Both the position numbers and the translations under genes were made by a program. 64,000 nt of DNA from Cognaticolwellia mytili (GTDB lineage: Bacteria; Pseudomonadota; Gammaproteobacteria; Enterobacterales; Alteromonadaceae). The DNA lies in assembly GCF_002104475.1 (NCBI RefSeq), contig NZ_NBOF01000002.1, forward strand, positions 248,001 through 312,000. The letters are read 5' to 3'. Positions 28,183 to 38,436 of this stretch are shown one piece after another (position 1 is the stretch's first letter; every line of letters begins with the position of its first letter). Below the pieces are notes generated by a model that was not told where the DNA came from, searched no databases, and saw only the letters and a list, made by a program, of their open reading frames with translations.

Positions 28183-29700
28183 TTATTCTTCACCTTCATT
28201 ATGCATATCAAGAATCGAGTCAGCATTTTTATCAGACTTATCCTTGGTTTCGTTATTACGCATAGCATCTAATCTTTCTAAGTAACTTTGATCTATATCT
28301 TTCGTTACGTATTGACCATTAAATACAGAGGTTTCAAATTCGGTAATATCAGGGTTTGCCGTTGAAACTGCAGACACTAAATCATCCAATGTTTGGTAGA
28401 TTAGTTTATCAGCGCCAATTAGCTGACAAATATCATCAAGTTCACGACCATGAGCAATTAACTCATTTGCACTTGGCATATCAATACCATAAACATTTGG
28501 AAAACGTATTTCCGGTGCGGCAGAAGCAAAATATACTTTCTTAGCGCCAGCAGCACGAGCCATTTCTATAATTTGACCTGAAGTGGTTCCACGTACGATA
28601 GAGTCATCAACAAGCAATACATTTTTACCAACGAACTCTGCCGCGATCGCGTTCAACTTACGACGCACAGACTTCTTACGTTGTTCTTGGCCCGGCATAA
28701 TAAATGTACGGCCAATGTAGCGGTTTTTAACAAAGCCCTGACGGTAAGGAATATTTAAATGACGAGCAATTTCAAGCGCCGTGTCACATGATGTTTCAGG
28801 GATAGGAATAACAACATCAATATCGACATCTTCCCAATCTTTAGCAATTTTATCACCAAGTTTTTTACCCATTTCAACACGTGAGCCATACACCGAAATT
28901 TTATCAATAGTAGAATCAGGGCGAGCAAAATATACGTATTCGAAAACACATGGGTGGAAAGTTGGATTTTCAGCACATTGCTGGCTATGTATTTGGCCAG
29001 ATTCAGTAAAGAAAATAGCTTCACCTGGCGCAACGTCACGTACAAATTCGAATTCATTAGCATCAAGTGCTACTGATTCCGATGCAACCATATATTCAAC
29101 GCCAGATTCAGTTTCACGCTTACCAAACACTAATGGACGAATGCCGTTAGGATCACGAAACGCCACCATGCCATAACCAATAATTAAAGCAACCGTTGCA
29201 TAAGCACCACGAATACGTTTATGAACATTACTTACCGCAGTAAATATATCGCTTGGCGCAAGTGAGTGTTGATCAGAATTTTGTAGCTCATGACCTAGAA
29301 TATTAAGTAATAATTCTGAATCAGACGTGGTGTTAACATGACGACGAGCTTCAGTATTTAGCCAAACTTTCAACTCTTCCGCGTTAGTTAAGTTACCATT
29401 ATGCGCTAAAGAAATACCGTAAGGTGAATTAGCGTAAAACGGCTGTGCTTCAGAAGAACTTGACGTTCCAGCTGTAGGGTAACGAATATGTCCAATACCC
29501 ATATCGCCTTGTAGACGCAACATATGGCGAGTATGAAAAACATCTTTCACTAAGCCATTGCCTTTACGCAACCTAAATGTATTATCGTGAATAGTCACGA
29601 TACCTGCTGCATCTTGGCCACGATGCTGAAGCACCGTTAACCCATCATATAACGCTTGACCAACTGGTGTTTTACCAACAATGCCGACAATACCACACAT
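28183..29700 (-). CDS. purF: Amidophosphoribosyltransferase
   Basis: A 505-residue enzyme making phosphoribosylamine from PRPP and glutamine, the first committed step of purine synthesis. It begins MCGIVGIVG with the N-terminal nucleophile Cys2. Glutaminase residues ([11 protein letters not shown]) and the PRPP-binding loop [17 protein letters not shown] (about 362-378) are intact. It is encoded 25 bp after cvpA, the same order as in E. coli. I did not find a convincing PurR operator immediately upstream of cvpA. Confidence 0.98.
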   Translation of the reverse strand: MCGIVGIVGKTPVGQALYDGLTVLQHRGQDAAGIVTIHDNTFRLRKGNGLVKDVFHTRHMLRLQGDMGIGHIRYPTAGTSSSSEAQPFYANSPYGISLAHNGNLTNAEELKVWLNTEARRHVNTTSDSELLLNILGHELQNSDQHSLAPSDIFTAVSNVHKRIRGAYATVALIIGYGMVAFRDPNGIRPLVFGKRETESGVEYMVASESVALDANEFEFVRDVAPGEAIFFTESGQIHSQQCAENPTFHPCVFEYVYFARPDSTIDKISVYGSRVEMGKKLGDKIAKDWEDVDIDVVIPIPETSCDTALEIARHLNIPYRQGFVKNRYIGRTFIMPGQEQRKKSVRRKLNAIAAEFVGKNVLLVDDSIVRGTTSGQIIEMARAAGAKKVYFASAAPEIRFPNVYGIDMPSANELIAHGRELDDICQLIGADKLIYQTLDDLVSAVSTANPDITEFETSVFNGQYVTKDIDQSYLERLDAMRNNETKDKSDKNADSILDMHNEGEE

Positions 29701-29725
29701 GAACTTACTCTCCGACGAATTAAGT

Positions 29726-30208
29726 TTAAGCTAAGAAACTTGATGATTGTTTGAGATATTCAAAAAACCATTCAACTATTAATGTAAATTCTGGAACCAA
29801 TTGAGAACTCTGCCACCACGCACTTGATGCTGCTGGGGTGAATGCATCCATAAAAAAGAGTACTGCAGCACAAACCAAAACCCCGCGTAAAGCGCCAAAC
29901 ACAACTCCTAGCACTCTATCAGTGCCAGATAATCCAGTTCGACTAACGAGTTGGCCAATAACATAGTTTACCAAAGCGCCTAAGATTAGGGTGGCGATAA
30001 AAAGTATTGAAATAGATGCTGCATTGCGCAAGAGTTGGTCTGAAATATTAGTGAGGAAAGTCGATAAATTAACATAAAAGCTACTAGCGACGAAAAAGGC
30101 ACTGATCCAAACAATTAAGGACACTGCTTCCTTAACAAAACCGCGCACCAAACTAATTAAAGCCGAAATGCCAATAACAGCCAAAATGGCATAATCTATC
30201 CAAACCAT
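29726..30208 (-). CDS. cvpA: CvpA family inner-membrane protein
   Basis: A 160-residue protein with four hydrophobic helices (about 3-20, 25-45, 63-85 and 100-125), matching CvpA, an inner-membrane protein first identified through colicin V production. Its biochemical role is not settled. It starts [27 protein letters not shown], the typical CvpA opening. It is 25 bp upstream of purF and 71 bp downstream of the SPOR gene, a conserved arrangement. A CTACCAG/CTGGTAG hairpin at 30244-30261 lies in the spacer before it. Confidence 0.93.
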   Translation of the reverse strand: MVWIDYAILAVIGISALISLVRGFVKEAVSLIVWISAFFVASSFYVNLSTFLTNISDQLLRNAASISILFIATLILGALVNYVIGQLVSRTGLSGTDRVLGVVFGALRGVLVCAAVLFFMDAFTPAASSAWWQSSQLVPEFTLIVEWFFEYLKQSSSFLA

Positions 30209-30279
30209 AAATCGAATATTCTCATTGATTAGAGGCGCGCATTCTACCAGAAGGCTGGTAGAGTTTGCTAATATTTTCG

Positions 30280-30924
30280 TTATTTAGTCGGCGTAAAACG
30301 GGCAACTTTCCCTTGCACATTGGTCAATTTTTTCAACCCTGGAAGCTTTTTTTCCAACGATGACTTTATCAGTTCAGGCCCAACAAAAACCTTGGTCAAC
30401 TTGCCGTTTTTAGTCTTGATAGGCTTAGTAAAAGCAGTATAGCCGTTACTTTTTAACTTATTGACCAAATCGTCAACATTATTTTGATGCCTAAAGCTAC
30501 CTAACTGAATTGCCCAAGCTTGTTTGGGAACAGCTTTACTTGGCAATTTTTTAATTTCTTTTGGCTGTGTTTTTTCTATTACTGCTTTATTTTTTTCTGT
30601 TGAAAAATCAGACTCTTTTACTAACGTGCTAACCGCGATACCTTTTTCTTTCAATAGCTTTGAGGTATCTATACTACTTGTTTCATCGAGCGCTGTTTCA
30701 CTATAAATTTTTTCTTGTGGCAATTTTGTTAAGTTTTCTTTTGGAAAAGCTTTATTTGCCGCCGGAAAATCTACTTCAGGCGCTGTAGGTATAGTTTCAA
30801 AGTTATCTTGATAAGTTTTTTTATCACCATCAAGTATGTCAGGTAAAACAATAATCGCAACGGCGGCAACAATAATAGTACCTACTAATCGGTTTTGAAA
30901 CGGTGTAGACAAGCTAGACTCCAA
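30280..30924 (-). CDS. dedD: SPOR-domain protein, DedD-like
   Basis: A 214-residue bitopic protein with an N-terminal transmembrane helix (NRLVGTIIVAAVAIIVLPDIL, about 10-30), a charged Lys/Glu/Thr-rich periplasmic linker, and a C-terminal SPOR domain (about 135-212: WAIQLGSFRHQNNVDDLVNKLKSNGYTAFTKP and KVFVGPEL). SPOR domains bind denuded septal peptidoglycan, and E. coli DedD helps in cell constriction. Position between folC and cvpA is as in E. coli. Confidence 0.92.
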   Translation of the reverse strand: MESSLSTPFQNRLVGTIIVAAVAIIVLPDILDGDKKTYQDNFETIPTAPEVDFPAANKAFPKENLTKLPQEKIYSETALDETSSIDTSKLLKEKGIAVSTLVKESDFSTEKNKAVIEKTQPKEIKKLPSKAVPKQAWAIQLGSFRHQNNVDDLVNKLKSNGYTAFTKPIKTKNGKLTKVFVGPELIKSSLEKKLPGLKKLTNVQGKVARFTPTK

Positions 30925-30945
30925 GTTTTGCTAAGTTAACCTAAG

Positions 30946-32220
30946 TTATACTAATAAACGTCTTATTTCGGCAACGGTATAAAAAGATCCAAAAACAAGA
31001 ACGAGATCAGTTGCTTTTGCATTTTGTTTTGCCATTCTAAATGCCTGAGAGACATTGTCAAAGCAATTCATCTTAGCTGCGTCTAAATCTCCATACTCTG
31101 CAATTTTTTTTGCTTCGCAGCCTCGAGGAACATCGAGCGTTCCAATACACCATTCATCAACTATTGGTATTAACGGAGCTACGGTATTAGTTATATCTTT
31201 ATCCGATAACATACCAATGACTGCATAAACCTTGCTATAAGTCATTTTTTGCAGTTGTGAAGCTAAATGTCTCGTTGCTTGCGGGTTATGACCAACATCT
31301 AAAATAACATCACAATCACTAGTGAATTTTTCCATTCGACCAGGAACTTTAGTTTGCGCAATAATTTGGTTGATAAAACTACTAGTTAAACTAAACGCTA
31401 GATCATCAGCTAACAAATTCAACACCATAATGGCAGTAGTAACATTGTCTTGTGGAATATGACATGAAATAAGATCAGAAAATTCATCTTCTCCGTATTG
31501 CCATTGCCACAAGTCACTATCCGATTTTTTGACAGTAAAGTTTTGCGCTCTTATGTAAGAAACGGCGCCAATATCATTTGCATGCCTCGCTAAAGATTTA
31601 GGAGGATTAGTATCACCAATAACGGCAGGTACGTTTGCTCTCATAATACCGGCTTTTTCAAAACCTATCGCTTCACGCGTTGTGCCTAAAAAAGCTTGAT
31701 GGTCTAAATCGATAGTGGTGACAACAGCAATATCAGCATCAATAATATTAGTGGCATCTAATCGACCACCCAATCCCACTTCAAGAATAATTACATCAGG
31801 CGGTTCACGCATTAGAATAAGGAAGGCCGCTAAGGTAGTGTATTCGTAATAAGTTAACGTTATATCACCACGAGCTTTTTCTATCTGCTCAAAAGCTGCA
31901 ACTAATGAATCATCATCAATATCAACGCGGTTAATACGCAAGCGCTCGTTAAAGCGCTCAATATGAGGCGAGGAGTACACTGCACAGGCTTTATGTTGCG
32001 CTAGTAAGGCATTTTCTAAAAATGCACAGGTTGTGCCCTTACCGTTTGTACCTGCAACAGTAATAACTTTAGAGTGTTGAAATGAAATATTCAAAGTTTC
32101 AGACACTTTAGCAATACGCTGCAGGCCTAAATCTATTTCAACGTTGTGGATACTTTCTAAATAAGAAAGCCATTCAGTGAGGTTTTTCTTCACTAAATGG
32201 CTTTGAGTAATTTTTGACAT
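30946..32220 (-). CDS. folC: Bifunctional folylpolyglutamate synthase / dihydrofolate synthase
   Basis: A 424-residue Mur-ligase-family enzyme that adds glutamate to dihydropteroate and folates. ATP-binding loop VAGTNGKGTTCAFLE is near residues 51-65; YYEYTTLAAFLIL and EVGLGGRLDATNIIDADIAVVTTIDLDHQAFLG follow in family order, with DVGHNPQATRHL in the C-terminal domain. ATG 32220 gives the usual start; a longer frame to 32310 overlaps accD and is not supported. The gap to accD is 10 bp, so they are co-transcribed. Confidence 0.97.
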   Translation of the reverse strand: MSKITQSHLVKKNLTEWLSYLESIHNVEIDLGLQRIAKVSETLNISFQHSKVITVAGTNGKGTTCAFLENALLAQHKACAVYSSPHIERFNERLRINRVDIDDDSLVAAFEQIEKARGDITLTYYEYTTLAAFLILMREPPDVIILEVGLGGRLDATNIIDADIAVVTTIDLDHQAFLGTTREAIGFEKAGIMRANVPAVIGDTNPPKSLARHANDIGAVSYIRAQNFTVKKSDSDLWQWQYGEDEFSDLISCHIPQDNVTTAIMVLNLLADDLAFSLTSSFINQIIAQTKVPGRMEKFTSDCDVILDVGHNPQATRHLASQLQKMTYSKVYAVIGMLSDKDITNTVAPLIPIVDEWCIGTLDVPRGCEAKKIAEYGDLDAAKMNCFDNVSQAFRMAKQNAKATDLVLVFGSFYTVAEIRRLLV

Positions 32221-32230
32221 GAATTTACCG

Positions 32231-33088
32231 TTATGAAACTGGGCTGTCTTGCCCCATGAACTTGGCCAGCATACGTGCCAAGGTACTACGCATTTCGCGG
32301 CGGTCAACAATCAGGTCGATTGCACCTTTCTCTTTTAAGAATTCACTACGTTGGAAGCCTTCAGGTAATTTTTCACGTACCGTTTGTTCAATTACACGTG
32401 GGCCAGCAAAACCAATTAATGCTTTAGGCTCTGCAACGTTAATATCTCCTAACATGGCAAGACTTGCTGAAACACCGCCCATAGTAGGATCGGTCAGTAC
32501 TGAAACGTAAGGAAGTCCTTTTTCGCTCATCTTAGCTAATGCTGCACTGGTTTTTGCCATTTGCATTAGTGAGAACAATGCTTCTTGCATTCTCGCGCCA
32601 CCACTCGCTGAAAAACAAACAAAAGGTACGTTATGCTCTAAACAATACTCTACGCCTTTAACAAAACGAGCACCAACAACAGATGCCATTGAACCACCTA
32701 GGAATGAAAACTCAAATGCTGCAGCAACAATTGGCATACCATGCAGTTCGCCTTTCATAACAACTAAAGCATCTTTTTCACCGGTATTTTTCTGTGCCGC
32801 TGAAATTCTATCTTTGTAACGCTTTGAATCTTTGAACTTAAGAATATCTTGCGCTTCGAATTCTTGACCAAGCTCAACACGCTCACCTTGATCAAGGAAA
32901 CCATCAATACGCTTGCGCGCAGAAATACGCATGTGATGATCACATTTAGGGCAAACCGACATTTGTCGGTCTAACTCAACTTTATATAGAACCGCGTTAC
33001 AGCTAGTACACTTACTCCAAACACCTTCAGGAATATTTCGTTTCTGTGTCGACTTTGCTTTCGGGAGAATTTTTTCAATCCAGCTCAT
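32231..33088 (-). CDS. accD: Acetyl-CoA carboxylase carboxyltransferase, beta subunit
   Basis: A 285-residue subunit of the carboxyltransferase that makes malonyl-CoA for fatty-acid synthesis with AccA. The N-terminal zinc ribbon has CTSC and CPKC pairs (about residues 28-50). The crotonase-fold core shows [21 protein letters not shown] and [19 protein letters not shown] 33088 (start [23 protein letters not shown]) matches the family start. A FadR-half-site-like AACTGGTC lies in the upstream spacer (33217-33224), which is only suggestive. Confidence 0.97.
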   Translation of the reverse strand: MSWIEKILPKAKSTQKRNIPEGVWSKCTSCNAVLYKVELDRQMSVCPKCDHHMRISARKRIDGFLDQGERVELGQEFEAQDILKFKDSKRYKDRISAAQKNTGEKDALVVMKGELHGMPIVAAAFEFSFLGGSMASVVGARFVKGVEYCLEHNVPFVCFSASGGARMQEALFSLMQMAKTSAALAKMSEKGLPYVSVLTDPTMGGVSASLAMLGDINVAEPKALIGFAGPRVIEQTVREKLPEGFQRSEFLKEKGAIDLIVDRREMRSTLARMLAKFMGQDSPVS

Positions 33089-33245
33089 AATATATTTTTG
33101 CCTATGCACGAAAAATTTAATAATTGTTTAAAATACAACCACTAAATATAAAAATTTTGCTAATTATTACTATAACGATGAATTAGACCATAGTTTGCCT
33201 ACACAATTATAGGAAAAACTGGTCTGTTTACTTGTTTTTAATTGA

Positions 33246-34028
33246 TTATAATAAAAACAACGGCCCCGGGCTACGCTTTGGAATACTAAATTCTTCGGGG
33301 TAATCAACACCCACAAAATATAACCCCGCTGATGGCGCAGTCATTCCTGCAACACATCGGTTTTTTGCTTCAAGTACTTCTTTAAGCCAACTTACTGGCT
33401 CTAACTCCTGGCCTATTCTCATTAAACTACCCGCGATATTTCGCACCATATGGTGTAAAAAAGCATTGCCCTTAACATCGATAATAATAAATTCACCTTG
33501 GCGTGAAACATTACAATGCAGTAAGGTGCGAATTGGTGAGTGGGATTGACAGTGAACCGTTCTAAACGACGTAAAATCATGGCGACCAATTAAATATTGT
33601 GCAGCCTGATGCATTAAATTTTCATTCAATGGGTAGTGGCAAAAGCTAATACCTGAACTTAAAATTGCTGAACGTAAACGACTATTATTAATAATATAAC
33701 GATAACGTCTGGCAGTAGCACTGAACCTTGCATGAAAGTCTTCATTAACTTCTTTCACCCATGAAACCGCAATATCTTGAGGCAGATTGGTGTTAACCCC
33801 TAATGTCCAAGCAACGTCTTTTCGCACTTTATCCGTTTCAAAGTGAACCACTTGATTGGTAGCATTAACCCCTGTGTCTGTTCGACCAGCACAAATTACT
33901 TCAATGGGTTCATTGGCTATTTTTGATAGCGCTTTTTCTAGTTTCTCTTGTACACTGACCGCATTTTTCTGTCTTTGCCAACCATGGTATCTGCTACCAT
34001 CGTATTCTATACCTAAAGCGTAACGCAT
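33246..34028 (-). CDS. truA: tRNA pseudouridine(38-40) synthase
   Basis: A 260-residue pseudouridine synthase. It opens [19 protein letters not shown], with the catalytic Asp in [20 protein letters not shown] (about residue 51-55). [16 protein letters not shown] is the conserved C-terminal motif. ATG 34028 is chosen because GGAG just upstream forms its ribosome binding site; a GTG at 34040 would destroy that. Neighbours fimV and accD keep the order found in Pseudomonas and Shewanella. Confidence 0.97.
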   Translation of the reverse strand: MRYALGIEYDGSRYHGWQRQKNAVSVQEKLEKALSKIANEPIEVICAGRTDTGVNATNQVVHFETDKVRKDVAWTLGVNTNLPQDIAVSWVKEVNEDFHARFSATARRYRYIINNSRLRSAILSSGISFCHYPLNENLMHQAAQYLIGRHDFTSFRTVHCQSHSPIRTLLHCNVSRQGEFIIIDVKGNAFLHHMVRNIAGSLMRIGQELEPVSWLKEVLEAKNRCVAGMTAPSAGLYFVGVDYPEEFSIPKRSPGPLFLL

Positions 34029-34176
34029 TTCTTTCTCCACAGCTAAGGCTGCGCATTATCCATGATTTTAACGGTTTTTACCAAGTCACTATTTAATAAT
34101 GAGTGAAAGTAATGCTAAATACATCACCTAATAACTGTATGGCGCCCTATTACATTAATCAATAAGGGCACTTTAG

Positions 34177-34436
34177 TACCGTGAAACCGTGCGCTTAGAT
34201 CGAATTAAGTTATAAAGGTAATGTATGGGACAATTTTAAGATGGCTATGAAAGGCCATGTGACCGCGTCATTGCCTACATGGATGTAGGTACTTAGGTTA
34301 TGTCTGGAACTAATAACCTGTGCCTACATGGATGCAGGTACTTAACTTTTGTCGGGAACAAAAAAGTTAACCGTTCATCGACGTATATGGACATACTAAT
34401 GCCTTGAAAGACAGGATGTCTGAGAAAGGCCTGAAC
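34177..34436. repeat. Composite intergenic repeat, copy 1 (modules A, A, B)
   Basis: Between truA and fimV. Module A (hairpin CTACATGGATGTAG then GGTACTTAG and GGAAC) occurs at 34273-34310 and again, slightly diverged, at 34322-34379. Module B (TAATGCCTTG ... ATGTCTGAGAAAGGCCTGAAC) is at 34397-34436. The same modules recur in different order at 41190-41398. No coding potential is evident in the 34041-34438 gap. Confidence 0.75.
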
Positions 34437-34438
34437 AT

Positions 34439-34470
34439 AAAAAAGACTGCAAAACAGCAGCCTTTTTTCA
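34439..34470 (-). terminator. Terminator of fimV
   Basis: On the minus strand AAAGGCTGC and GCAGTCTTT form a 9-bp stem with one G-T pair, followed by a T-tract, just after the fimV stop. Confidence 0.82.
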
Positions 34471-34488
34471 GTTTTAAGCACTATTTGG

Positions 34489-37400
34489 CTATAGGTTATC
34501 TAACAATTGTTGTGCGTCAAATTGTTGCTGGGCATCACCTTGACTAACTACATCAAGCAAAATAACTTCGGCATTTTCATTGTCACCTATCTCTATATAA
34601 ACCTTAGCTAAATCTAACTTCGCCGCTATGCCATTATCATCATCAATATCTTCTTCACTCACATTACCGGCAAATTCTGGAAACTCTCCAAGCCCAACAT
34701 CAATATTCATTTTTTCATAAGGTTCTGCAGCTTTAGCGTCCTGTAAGCTATTAGACAATAATGAATCGACAGAAATAAAATCTTCATCACTGTTGTCTTG
34801 TCGAGAGTTATCACTAACTTCTTCTACCGGCTCTATTTCAAAGTCATCACCAATATCAAAATTATCACTCAATTCAAATTCATCTGTTGATATAGCGCTA
34901 TTTTCTTCTTCAATATTAGCTAATAAGTCATCAAAGTCTAGGTTATTTAGTTCCTGAATATCATCTGCCACTGCCGCGTTATCGTTGCTGTAGTTTTCAT
35001 CAGTAGGGGCATCATCTGCAAGTAAGTCCGCCAGAACATTACTATCAGTAAAGTCAGGTGATAACTCAACAATACCATCGGTGCCCTTTTCATCATTCAA
35101 AAGTTGCGCTAGTGTTGAGTCATCAAAATCAGCAGACAGCTCTTGCAAGGTTTCATCATCAATAAATGATGAAATTTCTTCTGCTGCATTATCCACAACT
35201 AATTCAGAGTCATCTAAATCAGTATCAAGTAGGTCATCACCAATATCTAGTGAGCGATCATTTTCATGAGCGATGGGTTGATTAACTTCATCAATAAGGG
35301 CATCAATATCAAATTCATCCGATATTTCATCAAGTGCATCCTCAATATTAATATTGCTGTTAATTTCAGTAAGAGGCTCAATGGTGTCTCCCACTACTTC
35401 AGCCGCAGACTGTGCTGCTATAGTTGAGACGTCAACATTATCTTTTTTGCTATCTGAAAGCTTTTCTTCAATAAATTCATCTCGTAAATCACTGAAGTCT
35501 TCTTCGAGAAATGGCTGTACATATTCATCAGAAAAACTATTAATAAGTGCTATATTTTTATTCTTTTCAACATCAATATCGTCAGTATTTGCTATAGTTT
35601 CATTCTCGCCAGCTTCCACGCCAATAGCATCAAGTAAAGCGTCAACATCATCAGAATCTGATGCTTCCTGGGTCATACTCTCTGTATTTGCAGAAAGATC
35701 CTCATCAACTGTGTCTACGCCAATTGCGTTAAGCAATGCATCTATATCGTCGGGGTCAGAGACATCTGTAATCTCTTGCGCCACTTCCTCAGTATTTGAA
35801 AGAGTATTTTCTTCAGCTGTATCTTCGCCAATTGCTTCAAGCAAGGCGTCTATCTCATCTGCTTCGGAAACGTCAGGGGCTTCCTGAGCCATATCCTCAG
35901 TGCTCGCAGAAACATCCTCTTCAACCATATCTGCGCCAATGGCATCAAGCAGTGCGTCAATATCCTCAGGGTCAGAAACATCTACATTACTGTCGTCACT
36001 TGCCGCATCTAGCAATGCATCGATATCATCAGGGTCAGAAACATCTACATTACTGTCGTCACTTGCCGCATCTAGCAATGCATCAATATCATCAGGGTCA
36101 GAAACATCTACATTACTGTCGTCACTTGCCGCATCTAGCAATGCATCGATATCATCAGGGTCAGAAACATCTACATTACTGTCGTCACTTGCCGCATCTA
36201 GCAATGCATCGATATCATCAGGGTCAGAAACATCTACATTACTGTCGTCACTTGCCGCATCGAGCAATGCATCAATATCATCAGGGTCAGAAACATCTAC
36301 ATTACTGTCGTCACTTGCCGCATCGAGCAATGTATCAATATCATCAGGGTCAGAAACATCTACATTACTGTCGTCACTTGCCGCATCGAGCAATGCATCA
36401 ATATCATCAGGGTCAGAAACATCTACATTACTGTCGTCACTTGCCGCATCGAGCAATGCATCGATATCATCAGGGTCAGAAACATCTACATTACTGTCGT
36501 CACTTGCCGCATCTAGCAATGCATCGATATCATCAGGGTCAGAAACATCTACATTACTATCGTCACTTGCCGCATCTAGCAATGCATCGATATCATCAGG
36601 GTCAGAAACATCTACATTACTATCGTCACTTGCAGCATCTAGCAATGCATCAATATCATCAGGGTCAGAAACATCTACATTACTGTCGTCACTTGCCGCA
36701 TCGAGCAATGCATCGATATCATCTGGATCATTGATTACAGCTGCACTTTCATCCTCAGTAGTATCACCAGCTAATAAACTGTCTAATGCATCCTGATCAA
36801 CTTCTCCACCTTCAAGCTCATCAAGTGAATCTTTATTCTCAGTAATATCATCATCTAAACCTGCAAGTAAGGAGTCCAGATCGCCTTGATCTAACTGACC
36901 ACCTTCAAGAGCTTCGTCTTCAATAATGTCATCTAATGATATATCTTCTAAATCGTCAAGTTCATCCAAATCATCATCGAGCTGAATAACATCATCATCG
37001 AGTAATTCATCACCTAGAGATTCTAAATCGTCAGAGAAAAGGCCATCGCTCTCTTCATCCGACTCAGATAAATCGATGGATAATTCATCATCAAGCGATA
37101 ACTCATCATCAAGGGATAATTCACTATCTAACGACAGCTCACTATCTAATGACAGATCACTATCTACTGATTCAGCTGACTGTTCTGGCTCTTCAGGTGC
37201 TTTCTCTTCAACTGCAGTTGCTTGCTTTTTAGTTTCAGGCGGCTTTTTAACAATTTCTTCTTTGCTAGATTTTCGTTTTAAAATCATAGCCAAAAGTAAC
37301 AAAACTAATAGCGCTGGTAATGTCGCCATAAGAACGATAAACCACGTGCTTGACATAAAATTCTCATTTTCAAGCGCAGCTTTTTGTTTTTCTAATAAAA

Positions 37401-38139
37401 GATTTTGCTCTCTAGCTTCTGCTTTTGCCAGTAGTTCTTGCTGCAGAGAGATCATATCATCCATCTGTACTTTTATTTCTTTACTTTTCGCTACTTCCGT
37501 TTGCATAACGCCAAGTTGATCATTAAAGCTTGTTAAACGCTGACGTAAACCTTCATTTTCTTTCAGTAAACTTTGCAAACCATCAATAGAGTCTAAAACA
37601 TCATTTTGAATGGTCGCAAGTCGTTGTTGTTGAGTTGTATCAATGGCTTTTAGTTGAACATTTATTTCTGATTTTGCCGCTTCTAAATCTTTCTTATAAA
37701 CCGATTTATCTTCTGGCGGTTTAGTTTTCTTGGCAGCAGCTCTTATCGTTTTCTTTTGCCAAACTTTGTTATCATTGAGAGATTTCTCTTGAGCATTAGC
37801 AATATCTATTGCTCGCATAACATCAATAGGTGGGATTTTTAAATATTGCCCATTGATCATATGATTACGGTTGTTATCTTTGAATGCAATTATATTGTTT
37901 TCATACAAGGCTTGCATGACTTGGTAAACAGATAAACGGGGATCAGGTCTAACTTTTAAAGCGATATTCCATAGAGTATCTTTTGCTATAATAGGTCCAT
38001 AACGATCATAAGAAAATTCGTCTGTCGCCTTAGGTCCACGAATTCGGATGCCAGCTTCCTCAGCAGAAATGGGGAGACTAAAACAGCTAATGCTAATAAT
38101 AAGTGCCTGCCATAGGCACAGACGTAACAATCTTTGCAT
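34489..38139 (-). CDS. fimV: FimV-family polar hub protein with expanded acidic repeats
   Basis: A 1216-residue protein in the usual FimV order: signal peptide (1-26), LysM-type peptidoglycan-binding region (about 40-105, DTLWNIALKVRPDPRLSVYQVMQALYENN), coiled coil (about 150-265), one transmembrane helix (about 268-290) and a very acidic cytoplasmic region. A C-terminal TPR-like FimV domain (LDLAKVYIEIGDNENAEVILLDVV, about 1170-1216) closes it. Residues about 477-728 are twelve near-identical 21-residue repeats (consensus DPDDIDALLDAAS...VDVS), with more diverged units on both sides. FimV organises polar complexes such as type IV pili and flagella. It lies between asd and truA, as in Pseudomonas, Vibrio and Shewanella. 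Confidence 0.93.
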   Translation of the reverse strand: MQRLLRLCLWQALIISISCFSLPISAEEAGIRIRGPKATDEFSYDRYGPIIAKDTLWNIALKVRPDPRLSVYQVMQALYENNIIAFKDNNRNHMINGQYLKIPPIDVMRAIDIANAQEKSLNDNKVWQKKTIRAAAKKTKPPEDKSVYKKDLEAAKSEINVQLKAIDTTQQQRLATIQNDVLDSIDGLQSLLKENEGLRQRLTSFNDQLGVMQTEVAKSKEIKVQMDDMISLQQELLAKAEAREQNLLLEKQKAALENENFMSSTWFIVLMATLPALLVLLLLAMILKRKSSKEEIVKKPPETKKQATAVEEKAPEEPEQSAESVDSDLSLDSELSLDSELSLDDELSLDDELSIDLSESDEESDGLFSDDLESLGDELLDDDVIQLDDDLDELDDLEDISLDDIIEDEALEGGQLDQGDLDSLLAGLDDDITENKDSLDELEGGEVDQDALDSLLAGDTTEDESAAVINDPDDIDALLDAASDDSNVDVSDPDDIDALLDAASDDSNVDVSDPDDIDALLDAASDDSNVDVSDPDDIDALLDAASDDSNVDVSDPDDIDALLDAASDDSNVDVSDPDDIDALLDAASDDSNVDVSDPDDIDTLLDAASDDSNVDVSDPDDIDALLDAASDDSNVDVSDPDDIDALLDAASDDSNVDVSDPDDIDALLDAASDDSNVDVSDPDDIDALLDAASDDSNVDVSDPDDIDALLDAASDDSNVDVSDPEDIDALLDAIGADMVEEDVSASTEDMAQEAPDVSEADEIDALLEAIGEDTAEENTLSNTEEVAQEITDVSDPDDIDALLNAIGVDTVDEDLSANTESMTQEASDSDDVDALLDAIGVEAGENETIANTDDIDVEKNKNIALINSFSDEYVQPFLEEDFSDLRDEFIEEKLSDSKKDNVDVSTIAAQSAAEVVGDTIEPLTEINSNINIEDALDEISDEFDIDALIDEVNQPIAHENDRSLDIGDDLLDTDLDDSELVVDNAAEEISSFIDDETLQELSADFDDSTLAQLLNDEKGTDGIVELSPDFTDSNVLADLLADDAPTDENYSNDNAAVADDIQELNNLDFDDLLANIEEENSAISTDEFELSDNFDIGDDFEIEPVEEVSDNSRQDNSDEDFISVDSLLSNSLQDAKAAEPYEKMNIDVGLGEFPEFAGNVSEEDIDDDNGIAAKLDLAKVYIEIGDNENAEVILLDVVSQGDAQQQFDAQQLLDNL
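35954..36709 (-). repeat. Twelve tandem 63-bp repeats inside fimV
   Basis: Twelve units of exactly 63 bp (756 bp) with very few substitutions; one copy changes Ala to Thr (near 36331) and two carry ACTATC for ACTGTC. The unit is a multiple of 21 codons, so gain or loss of copies leaves the frame open. Near-identity at DNA level indicates recent amplification or gene conversion. The long antisense ORFs over this stretch are an artefact of the repeat. Confidence 0.97.
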
Positions 38140-38353
38140 TAAGATTTCCTATTTGTAATTATATTTAGCCAATACATTGACGACACCAAGTCAGGAGATT
38201 GTAAAGCAAAGATTATTCCAATTATTAATAATTAGTTTACAGCACTTGGTAACTTTTTTTTTACTTTAAGCTATATTATCAAATTAATACGATATTTCTC
38301 ATTTTATTGTTAATTTAATGAAAGTAAAATTTATCACTATTGCCATAATCGAG

Positions 38354-38390
38354 ATAAAAAAAACCCATCGTTTATTATAACGACGGGTTT
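38354..38390 (-). terminator. Terminator of asd
   Basis: On the minus strand AAACCCGTCGTT pairs with AACGATGGGTTT (one mismatch), followed by eight T. It lies about 50 bp after the asd stop. Confidence 0.88.
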
Positions 38391-38436
38391 CTAGTTTTCT
38401 TTAATAAATCTGTAACTTAGATTGAATAATTTAGCT

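Noticed and set aside
28781-29176. 131-codon plus-strand ORF inside purF
   Set aside because: Antisense shadow of a well-supported housekeeping gene.
30209-30279. PurR operator upstream of cvpA-purF
   Set aside because: The spacer has GTTTGCTAATATTTTCGT, which departs too far from ACGCAAACGTTTGCGT to call.
35954-36709. CRISPR-like regular repeat array
   Set aside because: Repeats are directly abutting 63-bp coding units without unique spacers, inside fimV.
35796-36796. Long plus-strand ORFs (312 and 298 codons) rich in His/Gln or Ser antisense to fimV
   Set aside because: They are other-frame readings of the 63-bp repeat, which is free of stops by chance and then multiplied twelvefold. No ribosome binding site or family features.
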